A stretch of 64,000 nucleotides of DNA from Meghimatium bilineatum (Eukaryota > Mollusca > Gastropoda > Stylommatophora > Philomycidae). Where the stretch lies: positions 15,978,834 through 16,042,833 of the forward strand of contig CM067299.1 of the NCBI GenBank assembly GCA_034231615.1, read 5' to 3'. Positions 33,862 through 45,914 of this stretch are shown piece after piece. Below the pieces are notes generated by a model that searched no databases, was not told where the DNA came from, and saw only the letters and a program-made list of their open reading frames with translations. Each line of letters opens with the position of its first letter. Position 1 is the stretch's first letter. The translations under genes were made by a program, and so were the position numbers.

Positions 33862-34446
33862 GAAGTCATTGCGTGACACTGTGGTTTTCAGCCTTGGCTG
33901 GACTATTTTGTACCTTTCGGTCCAGTGTCTCCGTCTTCCATCTTACTTTTGAGTCAGGATGTGTTTCCCTAGGCCTTATCCATCCAAGGATTGTCCACAG
34001 GGCAGTGAAGGTTTCATTTTGGAGTTTTCCTTCTCCTAGACAGCTTGCCTAACAGGGTTAACGAGCACCATCTGCCCGGGGTTTTGAGGTAGAGTTCCCC
34101 TCTCCTAGGATAATTTTGTTGTTGCCAGGTATTCATTATCCTCCTCTGTGGTTTATTTCTTGTAATCTAAGGCACCTCTCACTCAGGGAAGGTGATTTAA
34201 GAACATTGCTCTCTCTTGTTCTAATATCTATAATTTCCCATTTACCCTTTACCAGATATCAGCGCCGACTAATATCCCACCCCGTCCTCGTGGTCAGCGA
34301 CACCATTTGGTCAGCGACTGTTTATTTGCCTAGAGGGTTATTCACAGCTGGCCTCAAGAGGCTTTTCCACTATCCGCCACCTGTGGACGCTCCTGGTATG
34401 GGTCGGTATCCCCCGCAGGGTTACTGTACTTGAAAATGTACCATAT

Positions 34447-34557
34447 AAATATAACATAGGTACAACATAAATATAACATAGATACAACATAAATATAACA
34501 TAAATACGACATAAATATAACATAGATACGACATAAATATAACAAAGTTACGATACC
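34447..34557. repeat. Minisatellite, 22-bp unit, 5 copies
   Basis: The unit is AACATAAATATAACATAGAT plus AC. It immediately follows the 5' TSD of LINE-C. Confidence 0.9.
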
Positions 34558-34696
34558 GGATTTATTTTGCTGATTCGATTTATTCACATTCAGATACCAA
34601 TAATTCTCGTTGAAAACGATTACTTTCATTTCTGAGTTGCCGGATCTTGTGGAAACCGACACAATTTACGAAGGTATATGTGAATAGGAACTACAC

Positions 34697-34931
34697 AAGT
34701 GTTTCCCAATGTGGTGCCTACGTCCCATGGTCTGGCGGGGGGGGGGGGGGGGGTAATTTATTCGTTTGGGGGGGGGGGGGCAATTCGCAAAAGTTGTAAT
34801 TAGGCATCATTTAAGGAATAATTCAATTTTTTAATATAACAAATGTGTATGTTAAAAGGTGGGGGGGGGTGCATCAGAATTTTAGAAAGATTTACGTGGG
34901 GCATGGTAAAAAAAAAGGTTAGGAAATACTG
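34697..34931. mobile_element. hAT-like MITE, about 235 bp, with G-runs
   Basis: The left end AAGTGTTTCCCAATGTGG and the right end (reverse complement) CAGTATTTCCTAACC are imperfect terminal inverted repeats of hAT type. The 8-bp flanks AACTACAC (34689-34696) and AACTAGAC (34932-34939) fit a TSD with one mismatch. Inside are G-runs at about 34735-34753, 34770-34780 and 34861-34869. Confidence 0.7.
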
Positions 34932-34944
34932 AACTAGACATCTG

Positions 34945-35225
34945 CACCGACCCGGATACAGAGATATACGAGTGAATAGGAACTAGACATTTGAGTTGTC
35001 CCGGATATAGAGACATGCTTGTGTATAGGGACTAGACACATGAGTCGTCCTGTATACAGAGACATACCTCTGAATAGGGACTAGACACATGAATCGTCCT
35101 GTATACAGAGACATACCTCTGAATAGGGACTAGACACATGAATCGTCCCGGATACAGTGACATACCTCTGAATAGGGACTAGACACATGAATCGTCCCGG
35201 ATACAGTGACATATGTCTGAATTAG
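34945..35225. repeat. Minisatellite, 49-bp unit, 5-6 copies
   Basis: The unit contains GACATACCTCTGAATAGGGA then CTAGACACATGAATCGTCC. Spacing is 49 bp (35061, 35110, 35159). It starts in the MITE right flank (GAACTAGACA), so the flank seeded the array. Confidence 0.93.
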
Positions 35226-35429
35226 GACCAAACACCAATGGAAGCTTCTCAAATGCAGAGGCATTCAATTTTTTTTCCTTTTTCAAAAAGCGGCATTGAC
35301 CTCTCTTCTCGAAGGTCATGAGATCCAGTCATAAGTGAATCAAATGTTCCATAGAATTTAGTAGACAATGTTAACTGACTAATTATAACCAAAATGTTCG
35401 ACAAATTCGTAGTTATGTATGCGCACTGT

Positions 35430-35612
35430 GTAAGCAGAGAAGGCAAATAAAGGCATGGACAGACAACATCAAGGCATGGGCAGGACAAGATTTTTCCTCA
35501 CTCATACGCATTACTGAGGATAGAAATTGGTGGAGGATTCTGTGTGCTGAAGCATCCAATGTAGTACCCTTACGACCCTGACGGGTTACGGGTTTATAGA
35601 TTGGCTGATTGA
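35430..35612 (+). pseudogene. LINE-F 3' end, 5'-truncated
   Basis: RRQIKAWTDNIKAWAGQDFS, ITEDRNWWRILCAEASNVVP, then LRP.RVTGL.ID and a GATTGGCTGATTGATG tail. Colinear with GGQIKTWTDSIKE..GYGFIDR at 41150-41320. Confidence 0.8.
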
Positions 35613-36248
35613 TGCGCATTGCGCACGCTAAAAGACCTGTAGACATTTATATAAGTTAGTGGTAAACTCTATATAAATACGCCACTACTTCAAGAATAAA
35701 TACATGTCGTTACATCAGCAATCTTCGACGATGCTGGCGGTATTTGTGCACATTTGCTGATATCTTTCTATCTAAGAAAGATATCGAAGAATAAATAGTC
35801 ATAGACCGAAGTGTAATATTGATCAGATATAAATTACCAGTGTCATAAACAACGCAACGCTCTTGAAATGTGGGAGCTGCAGTAATGCTAGTGTAAGGAG
35901 AGATTATGGTCTTAAATCAAAACAAAACAATATACAACTATTCTGATGAATATGTTTAACGAAATTTCTAGAAAAGAAATATCAATGAGATAGAAAACCC
36001 AAAACGTTTGATACATCAAACTGTTACTTAACGTGTAAGGGCGCCTTTGCCATCTGTGGCGGCTTCAGGTAATGTTTCGGGGTTTGCCATATAGTTGTAT
36101 ATTTGTGCTAAATTTTATATTTAAAAATATTTAACTCCAAACTGTGTAAAAAGACAGTGTTTTACGCGAATAATACTATACAAACAATGGTGAATTCATA
36201 CAAATCAAATTAAAACTTTTGTGTCATATTCATTCCATCTTGAATATT
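35613..36248. other. Unassigned; weak dispersed block at 36020-36075
   Basis: TTAACGTGTAAGGGCGCCTT then TGCCATCTGTGGCGGCTTC resembles 39360-39405 (CTAACGTATAAAGGGCGTCT). Otherwise no signature. Confidence 0.35.
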
Positions 36249-36261
36249 AAAGGGTACTGCT

Positions 36262-36541
36262 GCCTGTGTGTTGCCGGGGCCCGAAAGGGGAGCAAAGAAT
36301 AGCAACACTATTTACCTTCCACGCATGTCGTAAAAGGCGACTAAGGAGGTTATAGGATGGAGTTGGCTGTCCCATCCCATATAGTGTCAGTGACCCAAAG
36401 CCATGCTGAAGTCGGATATGTCAGGCCGAAAGGCGCAGATATCGCTGCGATGCTGTAAACCATGACACAACGCATTCCGTTCTCCGGACTACATCCTGCT
36501 AATCTGCAGGAGTTTGAGAACGAACGCAGAAGAAGAAGAAG
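36262..36541 (+). mobile_element. SINE-1 with 13-bp perfect TSD
   Basis: AAAGGGTACTGCT at 36249-36261 and 36542-36554. This is the clearest full-length copy, 280 bp from GCCTGTGTGTTGCCGGGGCC to TTGAGAACGAACGCAGAAGA and GAA repeats, including GTCGTAAAAGGCGACTAAGG. Confidence 0.95.
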
Positions 36542-36562
36542 AAAGGGTACTGCTTCTTATAT

Positions 36563-36735
36563 GTGCGCTGACGGCAGTTACGAGGGAAAGTTAAATTTGT
36601 TATATCTGCGTTGACGGCAGTTACGAGGGAAAGTTAAATTTGTTATATCTGCGTTGACGGCAGTTACGAGGGAAAGTTAAATTTGTTATATCTGCGTTGA
36701 CGGCAGTTACTAGTATCGATTCTTATATATGTACG
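36563..36735. repeat. Minisatellite, 43-bp unit, 4 copies
   Basis: The unit contains GCGTTGACGGCAGTTACGAG then GGAAAGTTAAATTTGTTATA. The last copy is the insertion site of the GATA-tailed LINE. Confidence 0.95.
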
Positions 36736-36747
36736 TTGACGGCAGTT

Positions 36748-38647
<1,900 letters not shown>

Positions 38648-38694
38648 CGGCAGTTACGAGAGACAACAACATTGTGTATATTTTCATATTATTT

Positions 38695-38893
38695 TTCTTC
38701 TGTTTTCGCTCTCAAACTACTGCAGATTAGCAAGATGTAGTCCGGGCGGAGAACGGATTGCGTTGTGTCATGATTTACAGTTTTGCTTCCATTATAGTAG
38801 TCTGACGCATACGACTGTCTGTATGCCTCTGAGTCACTTTTACCCTTTTGAAATGGTACAGCCAACTCCCCTCCATATTCTCCTTAGTAGACT
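38695..38893 (-). mobile_element. SINE-1, diverged, 5'-truncated
   Basis: Minus strand: AAGGAGAATATGGAGGGGAG, GGCTGTACCA, AATCATGACACAACGCAATC and CTTGCTAATCTGCAGTAGTT then GAGAGCGAAAACAGAAGA. Its left end is at a LINE-B 3' fragment. Confidence 0.75.
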
Positions 38894-38902
38894 CTCCAAC
38901 TA

Positions 38903-38986
38903 ATTCATTCATTCATTCATTCATTCATTTTCCTTTAGCGCTGAATTTAGCGCATAGGGCAGAGGTCAGATCTCTCCAATTCTGTC
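38903..38986 (-). mobile_element. LINE-B 3' end with TGAA tail
   Basis: Minus strand: CAGACAGAATTGGAGAGATC and TGACCTCTGCCCTATGCGCT, AAATTCAGCGCTAAAGGAAA then (TGAA)6, matching 27880-27970. Confidence 0.9.
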
Positions 38987-39696
38987 TGATTACACAAATC
39001 GGTCTGGACTTTACGATGTTAGTTGATTAATCCAACGGTGTACGAATGACCCAGACTTGATTAGAGAGACACCCTCCATCAACGGACGTCACTACCGGGA
39101 GTCCGACTCTCCAATTGCATAGAAAGTAACGAATGTTGCTTTTCTTTACTCCCTTTCCGGGTCCCCGAATTACACACGAATGGGGGGGTGGAGGGGAGGA
39201 CAGAGTTTTGTCACCAATTTAAAAGAAACTATGTTTTGAAATTGCTACATTTTTTAATTGCACAGAAGTATTTCAAAAATAGCCAAAACATGATTTTCCA
39301 CAATGATGAAATGTGTCTTACTTGAAATGAAGTGATCAATATGGCAACCCTTGAGAAGTTACCTAACGTATAAAGGGCGTCTTTGTCATCTGTAGATACT
39401 TCTGAATAACTCTCGTTTCCTATTGTTTTTGTTATGTTCTCTAACGTACTTGAAGTGCAAGGTGGCGAGCATATTTAACAGTTGGGGGCGGAAGAGCATT
39501 GATGTACTAGAGAATGAGTGAGATAGAGAGGGAATCGAAGAATCTTTATTCTGTATGCCACGATCAGACATGCGCTCTATACGAAGACATAATCTAGAAG
39601 ACAAAGGCATGAAGTATTGTAGAGATTGATATGAGTCACTGGTAACAGGAGTATGAGGGAGGGAGGGAATGAGTAAGGGATTTAAGCCTCTATATC
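38987..39696. other. Unassigned
   Basis: Apart from the block at 39360-39405 shared with 36020 and a G-rich stretch at 39180-39200, nothing was recognised. Confidence 0.35.
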
Positions 39697-39840
39697 AGTG
39701 TTTCTCAAACTGTTTCTTGCAAACGCTACCTTTCTCATAAATTTTGATTAGAAACTATCATCAAGTCACTCTGATAACTCATAGGTGCTCCGCTCTCAGT
39801 TCCAGAAAGCAATCCCAGTGTATGTAGAATTTCGGTCATG
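39697..39840 (-). mobile_element. LINE-E 3' end next to a hAT-like terminus
   Basis: 39698-39715 reads CAGTGTTTCTCAAACTGT, a common hAT terminal sequence; no partner end was found. From 39735 on, the minus strand gives LLSGTESGAPMSYQSD and ILVSNQ-like residues of the LINE-E 3' block (compare 58905). Confidence 0.5.
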
Positions 39841-40017
39841 TGTTGATTGAGCGTTCTTCGGGTCTTTTTTAAAAAACAATAAAATAATTTTCCTTCCTCC
39901 CCTCTAGATATTCCCATTTCTGACATTCTCTGTATGTGTGCGTTCTCAGCCTCATCGATATCATCTTCATCTTCCAATGACTTTATTACTGCCTTAAACA
40001 AGTCTATTGTATCTCTT

Positions 40018-40115
40018 CTCAGCGATGTGCCGTCTATTTACCGCACTGATTCTCAGCGATGTGCCGTCTATTTACCGCACTGATTCTCAACGGTGTGCCG
40101 TCTATTTACCGCACT
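40018..40115. repeat. 34-bp tandem unit, 3 copies
   Basis: The unit is GATTCTCAGCGATGTGCCGT plus CTATTTACCGCACT. Confidence 0.93.
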
Positions 40116-40119
40116 GACT

Positions 40120-40245
40120 GCCTATAAGTCAGCTCGCTCGTTTCCTCTGACCGCTGCATGACCAGAGCAGTCTATCCATGAAATGCTCTGGACAATTGAG
40201 TTATTCAATAAAAAACGAACTATTTCTTTCTAAGCATGCAGTTTT
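40120..40245. repeat. Dispersed repeat shared with 58165-58262
   Basis: CCTCTGACCGCTGCATGACC, AGAGCAGTCTATCCATGAAA and CTCTGGACAATTGAGTTATT match CCTCTGACCTCTAGGTGATC, AGGGCAGTATGTCCATGTAA and ATGGACAATCGAGTTGCTCA. Could be a SINE body; no tail or TSD was identified. Confidence 0.6.
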
Positions 40246-40324
40246 CTATCTTGCGCAGCATGCTTTGAGAGTCTGTGAGTTTTACGTAGTGTGTTGATGT
40301 ATCAGTGATAGTTTTTTTTTATAG

Positions 40325-41325
40325 ATGAACACAAGAGCAAGAGTTTGGTTAACAGAGAGACACAGAAAAACAGACCAACAACACGATGAATGGATATAAG
40401 CTCGAGGAGGTGAATGCTTTCAAATACCTCTGATGGAGCATATGCAGCGATGGAAAGTGCAAAGCAGAATTAAAAATAAAGTTGGAGATAGCTTTTGCGT
40501 CTATGTCAAGGCTAACGGTGATTTGGAAAAGCAATATCAGTATTGGAGCAAAAGTCAAACTGTATAACTCATTAATGGTTCTGTTGTGATGTATGGTTGT
40601 GAGAGTTAGAAACTCACTGCAGACATGGAGATCTTCTTCTTCTTCTGCGTTCGTTCTCAAACTCCTGCAGATTAGCAGGATGTAGTCCGGAGAACAGAAT
40701 GCGTTGTCATGGTTTAAAGCATTGCTGCGATATCTGCGCCTTTCGGCTTGACACATCAGACTTCAGCATGGCTTTGGGTCACTGACCCTATATGGGATGG
40801 GACAGCCAACTCCATCCCATAACCTCCTTAGTCGCCTTTTACGACATGCGTGGAAGGTAAACAGTGTTGCTATTCTTTGCTCCCCTTTCGGGCCAAGGCA
40901 ACACACGGGTAGGATATGGAGATGCTTACAGGCTTTTGATTACAAATGTTACAGACGAATTGTACGAATTTGCTACAGAAAGCATAATACAATTTTTTTA
41001 TGTAAAAAATAAAAGAGATGTATGCAGGTGTAAAAAAACAATTGCTTTCAATAGGAAAGCAACAAAAACTGGCATGGTTTGGACATGTATGCAAACATGA
41101 TTCCTTGTCAAAAACAATACTGCAGGGAACCGTTGAAAGAGGGAGAAGCAAAGGAGGACAAATAAAGACATGGACAGACAGCATTAAGGAACGGACAGTG
41201 AACGATTTTTCTTCACTCTTCCGCATCGTTGTAGATAGAAATCGCTGGAGGACTCTGTATGCTGAAGTATCCAAATGTGGTATCCCTAAGACCCTGACAG
41301 GTTACGGGTTTATAGATAGATGAAC
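40325..41325 (+). pseudogene. LINE-F, post-RT region, interrupted by a SINE
   Basis: DTEKQTNNTMNGYKLEEVNA, FKYL..SICSDGKCKAELKI, ASMSRLTVIWKSNISIGAKV and CMVVRV/ESWKLTADME (to 40632). It resumes after the SINE with LQAFDYKCYRRIVRICYRKH (40930), GKQQKLAWFGHVCKHDSLSK, TILQGTVERGRSKGGQIKTW, FRIVVDRNRWRTLYAEVSK and GYGFIDR. The C-terminal piece from 41018 is open for about 100 codons. 5'-truncated. A pyrimidine tract starts directly at its 3' end. Confidence 0.85.
40633..40915 (-). mobile_element. SINE-1 nested in LINE-F, 8-bp TSD
   Basis: Minus-strand full-length copy (GGCCCGAAAGGGGAGCAAAG to CAGAAGAAGAAGAAG). ATGGAGAT at 40625-40632 and 40916-40923 flanks it. Removal restores the LINE-F ADME..LQAFDYKCYRR continuity to within 1 bp. 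Confidence 0.92.
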
Positions 41326-41805
41326 GCATATCTTTCTCTCTCATATATTTCATCTTTCATCTCTCATCTTTCTCTTGTTCATCTCATTCTCTCATATTGC
41401 CCTCGTTCACCTCTCTTTAATATCTCTTTTTCTCTCACCTTTCTCATCATTCATTTTTCTCTCTCTTATTCATCTCTTTCTCTCACCTCACTCTTTCTCA
41501 TCTCTCGTTTTCTCATATCTTTCTCATTCACTCGTTTTCTCTCATTTCTCTCATTTTTTCTCTCTCTCATCTTGTACTCGTTCATCTCTTCTTTGTCTTC
41601 TTCATCTCTTTTTCTATGTCTTCTTCTTTCATTTTTCTCTTTCATCTTTCTCTCTCATTCTTCTCTCTCTCTCTCTTATTGTTCTCTTTTATCATGATCT
41701 TTCTATTATCTTTCTCTTTCACTCATTTCTCTTTTTCTCATCTCTTTCTCTCGTCTCTCTAATCTCTCTCTCTATCGTTCTCTCTCATCTCTCACATTCA
41801 AGTAA
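41326..41805. repeat. Polypyrimidine (TCTC/TCAT/TTTC) tract, about 480 bp
   Basis: Almost every base is C or T on this strand, with recurring CTCTCATCTTTCTC and CATCTCTTTCTCTC. The 125- and 147-codon Ser/Leu-rich frames are translations of it. It starts where LINE-F ends. Confidence 0.93.
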
Positions 41806-42279
41806 AATACTAAAATAGAATCATTATTTGAAAGCCAAAAAGACAAAAATAAGAGTGAACCACAATTTACCAGGCTTGCAAAAGTCTGCCGTGCACTCCC
41901 CACTGTCTGAGATTGGGCAAAGAGGTCACGGACCACATGCAGACAAGAAACAATGGCAACGCGTGTGGTACTATATTTAGAAGACAAACCTTTCCTCCCC
42001 CGCATTTGTAATGATTGCCTCTGTGAAGTTCAACACAATATACCTCACAAACACGTGAAAATTGAGGTAACAACATATTCACACACGTGCGATGATTTTT
42101 TTCCTTCAAGATACAGGGTGTCTACACAGTCGCTGTGCACTGATTTAAAACGAAATATGTGTTCAATTTGACGTCATTTAAAATTGTGTATTTCCATGGT
42201 GCGATGACACAGTAGGTTGATGTTAGATGTTAGAAGACCAAGAATAGTACTAACCGATGAACAAAGAATTTTTGTGGTC
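41806..42279. other. Unassigned
   Basis: Two short conserved-looking stretches, EDKPFLPRICNDCLCEVQHN (about 41975) and PRIVLTDEQRIFVVRAVD (about 42235), could be transposon fragments but were not assigned. Confidence 0.3.
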
Positions 42280-42530
42280 AGGGCCGTAGATATGGTTACC
42301 ATAAAAAGGGAGGTTTTACCTCTAAACACAACAACAACAAAATAGAATTCCCCCGTTTTCGTGTATAAATTTCAGTTTGAAGGAAAATTTAAAGACATTT
42401 TGTGAAACATTGCTAGTGGTGTCGCTATTATCGACCTTTTTTTAATTTTCTAGTGCTGAAACTCATGTTAGATTTGTTAAGAAAAACTGGAGGTGAACAC
42501 CCCCCCCCCCCCCCATAATCTACGGGCTTG
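42280..42530. mobile_element. hAT-like MITE, 251 bp, with C17 run
   Basis: Ends CAGGGCCGTAGATA and (reverse complement of right end) CAAGCCCGTAGATT are inverted repeats. The 8-bp flanks TTTGTGGT (42272-42279) and TTTGTAGT (42531-42538) fit a TSD with one change. The homopolymer C-run is at 42499-42515. A related end, ATCTACGTCCCTATTG, lies at about 55045. Confidence 0.75.
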
Positions 42531-42849
42531 TTTGTAGTAGAAGGTGACTAAGAATAGGTGTGAGTTATGTTGCCTACTTTATCCGAAGGTCAAAATTTGT
42601 CGGGCCAAAAAAACTCAAGATATCGACGCAAAACAATATATAGAAAGACACACTGCGAAGAGTATGTGAATTGGAAGAAATAGGATAGGGCAGTGAATGG
42701 GTGGAGGTAGACACTGAGAAGAAATCACTGACTAAAGTAATAAAACAACTAGATAAAACGTGTCGAAAATGGACGGAAGTCAGGGCTCAGGATACAGTGC
42801 ACGAACTCGCCCAACTACACTGAAACGCTCTATATCGCAACATGTCGCA
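42531..42849. other. Possible upstream part of LINE-E
   Basis: KKSLTKVIKQLDKTCRKWTE-like plus-strand residues precede the LINE-E 3' block without a recognised motif. Left as unassigned. Confidence 0.3.
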
Positions 42850-43005
42850 AAGGCCAGAGTTGTGCCCTGATGTCGACGTCTGTTTCGGCAGCATTAGACT
42901 CAAAACACCATTGAGTCGAATGGCTGCTGGAACAGAGGGCGGAGCACTTATGGGAATGCCCCACGTGCTGTGAGACCAGTTTCTAATCAAGAATCAAGAC
43001 GAAAT
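42850..43005 (+). mobile_element. LINE-E 3' end
   Basis: RKGQSCALMSTSVSAALDSK, VEWLLEQRAEHLWECPTCCE, TSF then AATCAAGAATCAAG tail. About 90 percent identical by eye to 25045-25200. Confidence 0.78.
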
Positions 43006-43939
43006 AATATTACAAAAGAAAATATAGTCTAATAAAGTTCTTTGAGCTATTGAATTTAGAAGGAGCTGAAATGTTTACTATTGTCATATTCCACAACATC
43101 ATTAATCTTTCCATTATAATCGGAGCAAATATTTGATATACGTTTTGATGTGAACTATATACGGAACATTGGAGTATGATATAATTTAGAAAATTGTTTA
43201 TCATGAAAACTGCAGTAGTGATAACACAATTTAAATTGTAGATAATCGACCGTGTCAAATACGAGAAATATTAAATATAGATGTATGTAGGCAGTAGGGT
43301 AAATATAGACACGAGAGTGCAGTATATAAGTAACCAGTAAGAAGTTCAATGAATGTGCAATACAAGTGCGTGAATTACTTCTATGTCAATCTTAACGGCT
43401 GAAATGGTGTAGATAGTTTGCAGTTAGCGACATCTATATGTACCTCTGTGGATAGTGTCCAGTAAACACAGAACATATTTTTTTTTATGTCCACTATACG
43501 ATAACACAAAAAGTAAAGTATAACCATAGGAAACAGTTCTAACGGACACACTCTACAGTTCTGTCTTTGGGATGGTGACCACAGTACAGTTTATTAATGA
43601 AATCTGTTTCAGCGTCTGATTTCTGTTGTAGAACGAGGAAAATGTGTAATTGATTTCACTGTACTCGGGTTTCTTCATATGCACTCCGCTCATTTAACGA
43701 AGTCACGAGCCTCGTACAAAGAATACCACTCATTGCACATAACTCCGCAGATTAAAGTGATAATCACAGAGAGAACCCCTAAGGATTATCGCTTGACGCG
43801 ACGAAGATACGAGCTATGTGTGGTACTCTCGACGACAGACTGCATTCTACTCGGTTGAGAAGGATTAAGTACATATGAGGAAACCAGATTACAATGTTTT
43901 ATGCTTTTTTTAATTACCCCTTCTCCTCCAGGATCTCTA
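43006..43939. other. Unassigned AT-rich sequence
   Basis: Nothing recognised in these 930 bp. Confidence 0.35.
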
Positions 43940-44215
43940 TACTTTGTTCTGCTGTGTTCTCAAACTCCTGCAGATTATCAGGATATATTCCAGAGAACGG
44001 GTGCGGTGTGTCCTGGCTTTTTACAGACTAGCTACGATATTTGCGCATTTCTAAGACAAATCCGACTCCAGCATGATTTATGAGTCAATTTTACCATATA
44101 TGGGATGGAACAGCCAACTTCACCCCTAATTCTCCTTAGTTGCCTCTTACGACTCGAATGGAAAGTGAACAGTGTTTTTAATATTTGCTCCCAATTTGGG
44201 CCCTGAAAGACAGGA
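43940..44215 (-). mobile_element. SINE-1, old copy
   Basis: Minus strand: GGGCCCAAATTGGGAGCAAA, GTCGTAAGAGGCAACTAAGG, GGCTGTTCCATCCCATATAT, and TAATCTGCAGGAGTTTGAGA. About 75 percent similar by eye. Confidence 0.75.
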
Positions 44216-44509
44216 GTATATATACAGTTTGATCGACATGTCCTGATGTTTAAGATAATGTTCCAAATATACAATCTGGAGTATGACAGACTGAATCTAT
44301 ACAGGTGCTCTCGCATGAGACATCAACCGTAGTGTATCGGGATTGTGGGGAGTCACGTTTCACGTTTGTGTGGTACCAATAGTACCTATTGGAAACAGAG
44401 ATATTGTTACGTAAGACTTAAAAGAGCTTCTCTGAAGTAATCAAGACGTGTCTCAATGACACGAGAGGAATCAAAATCCAATGCATTAGGATATTGTAAC
44501 AGACACAAC

Positions 44510-44640
44510 ATTGTACCAACAACTGACAGACAAGAACTCAACCCCAAAATCTCATTAGTCTCCTCCGACGAAATGCATGGTAGGTAAACAGTGTTGCTAT
44601 TCTTTGCTTCCCTTTCAGACCTCGGCAACATAAGAACGCT
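44510..44640 (-). mobile_element. SINE-1 5' half
   Basis: Minus strand: GCCGAGGTCTGAAAGGGAAG, CAAAGAATAGCAACACTGTT, TACCTACCATGCATTTCGTC, GAGACTAATGAG. The 3' half is replaced by unrelated sequence. Confidence 0.7.
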
Positions 44641-45469
44641 TATTGCCTCAAACAATAAACGTTCTCTAAAATATATCTCATTTAAGTATGTTACCAACGA
44701 AGACATTTTCATACTTAATCTAACTGTGGTTGGGTCAAAGGGAATGAGCCCATGGACCGCTGGATCAGCAACCATCTGACTGTTGTTGATATAAACAATT
44801 TCATAGTCAATCTACTCATACTTGATCTAACTGTGGTTGATATTACGTGATCGACTGTATTATATCTGTTGTCGATACAACAATTTCATATTTGCTTCAC
44901 CGTACTGTAACTATTGTTCGTACAATAATTTATACTTGATCGACTGTACTGTACTTGCTTTCCGTAAAACCGTGTTTTTTCAAATGTTTGTGCTTATGTG
45001 CTGGAAAGTATCATTATATACGCGCGGTTACCTGTCTCTCGGGTCTGACAGTTGTCCCGACACATTCGTAAATTTATGATCAGTTTGGACGGTAAAAGTT
45101 AATTTGAAAAGCAACCTTCACCCCCATTTTTTCCTTCACTTTCGTCCATAAAAAAATAGCAATTCTTTGTGTCTTAGTCGAATCTCAGGCATAGAGACGT
45201 CACAATGGTGACAGCAATATATCCGCAAACCACAAGATACTAATTTTCCACTTAGCCTTTCTGTCAATAAATTTAGGATCTGTGAACTTAATTTATCTGG
45301 TGAATTTATGCCAGTCTTTCGTCTTTTATACAATCCTGTGAACACGTAGGTTTTATCATCCTTCAACAGTGACGCTATTTGTCTTTTCCTGTGATTTGCA
45401 TTGGCTGCTGAATAAAAAATATACATAAAGTAACCAATGAGTCACTGAAAAAGTCAAATAGCGTCACTT
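44641..45469. other. Unassigned; degenerate CTTGATC(T/G)AACTGTGGTTG repeats at 44715-44960
   Basis: Several copies of ACTTGATCTAACTGTGGTTG/ATCGACTGTA occur without a fixed period. TGAGTCACTGAAAAAGTCAA at 45435 is the last weak copy of the motif at 4715. Confidence 0.35.
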
Positions 45470-45612
45470 TTGAAGACGGATGTGTCGGGCCATTTGTGTA
45501 AATAAACCGGAGACAACGCATTTCCTTGCTCTTGACTATAGCTGGAAATCTAGTAGGGCCATTGTCCTGCTACAAGAGAGATCCAGCAAGAGTTTGAAAG
45601 TTAACGCTGGGG
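45470..45612 (+). mobile_element. SINE-2
   Basis: GACGGATGTGTCGGGCCATT, ACAACGCATTTCCTTGCTCT, CTAGTAGGGCCATTGTCCTG, GAGATCCAGCAAGAGTTTGA, GTTAACGCTGGGGAAGAAG. The tail is eroded. Confidence 0.8.
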
Positions 45613-45631
45613 AAGAAGTATGAAATGTGTT

Positions 45632-45912
45632 GCTGGTAAGAGTGTCGATATGTGTGGCAGGTTAGAGTGTCGATATGTGTTACTGGTAAGAGTGTCGATA
45701 TGTGTGGCAGGTAAGAGTGTCGATATGTGTTACTGGTAAGAGTGTCGATATGTGTGGCAGGTTAGAGTGTTGAAATGTGTTACTGGTAAGAGTGTCGATA
45801 TGTGTGGCAGGTTAGAGTGTCGAAATGTGTGGCAGGTTAGAGTGTCGATATGTGTGGCAGGTTAGAGTGTCAATATGTCTGGTAGGTAAGAGTGTCAATA
45901 TGTGTACCAGGT
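45632..45912. repeat. Minisatellite, 25-bp unit, 11 copies
   Basis: The unit GAGTGTCGATATGTGTGGCA plus GGTTA alternates with a GTTACTGGTAA variant. A degenerate unit continues right of the LINE-A insertion (46111-46130). Confidence 0.95.
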
Positions 45913-45914
45913 AA

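Larger units (their letters stand above)
29683..34419 (-). mobile_element. Full-length I-like LINE (LINE-C) with 12-bp TSD, GAA tail
   Basis: GTTACTGTACTT is present at 29671-29682 and 34420-34431. Between them lies a 4.74-kb element (about 4.6 kb without the nested insert). The minus strand starts at CCCTGCGGGGGATACCGACC (34419), has about 560 bp before the EN-RT-RNase H frame, and ends GAAGAACGATGAAGAAGAAG with (GAA)6. The 5' side shows no separate gag-like ORF1 with zinc knuckles, so either the family has one ORF or ORF1 is lost. Present neighbours are a minisatellite on both sides. Confidence 0.93.

Noticed and set aside
41320-41818. Ser/Leu/Phe-rich frames resembling membrane protein
   Set aside because: Polypyrimidine tract; CT-rich codons give Ser, Leu and Phe.
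41975-42300. Possible DDE transposase start (LTDEQRIFVV) and EDKPFLPRICNDC stretch
   Set aside because: Too short and without catalytic residues; could be chance.
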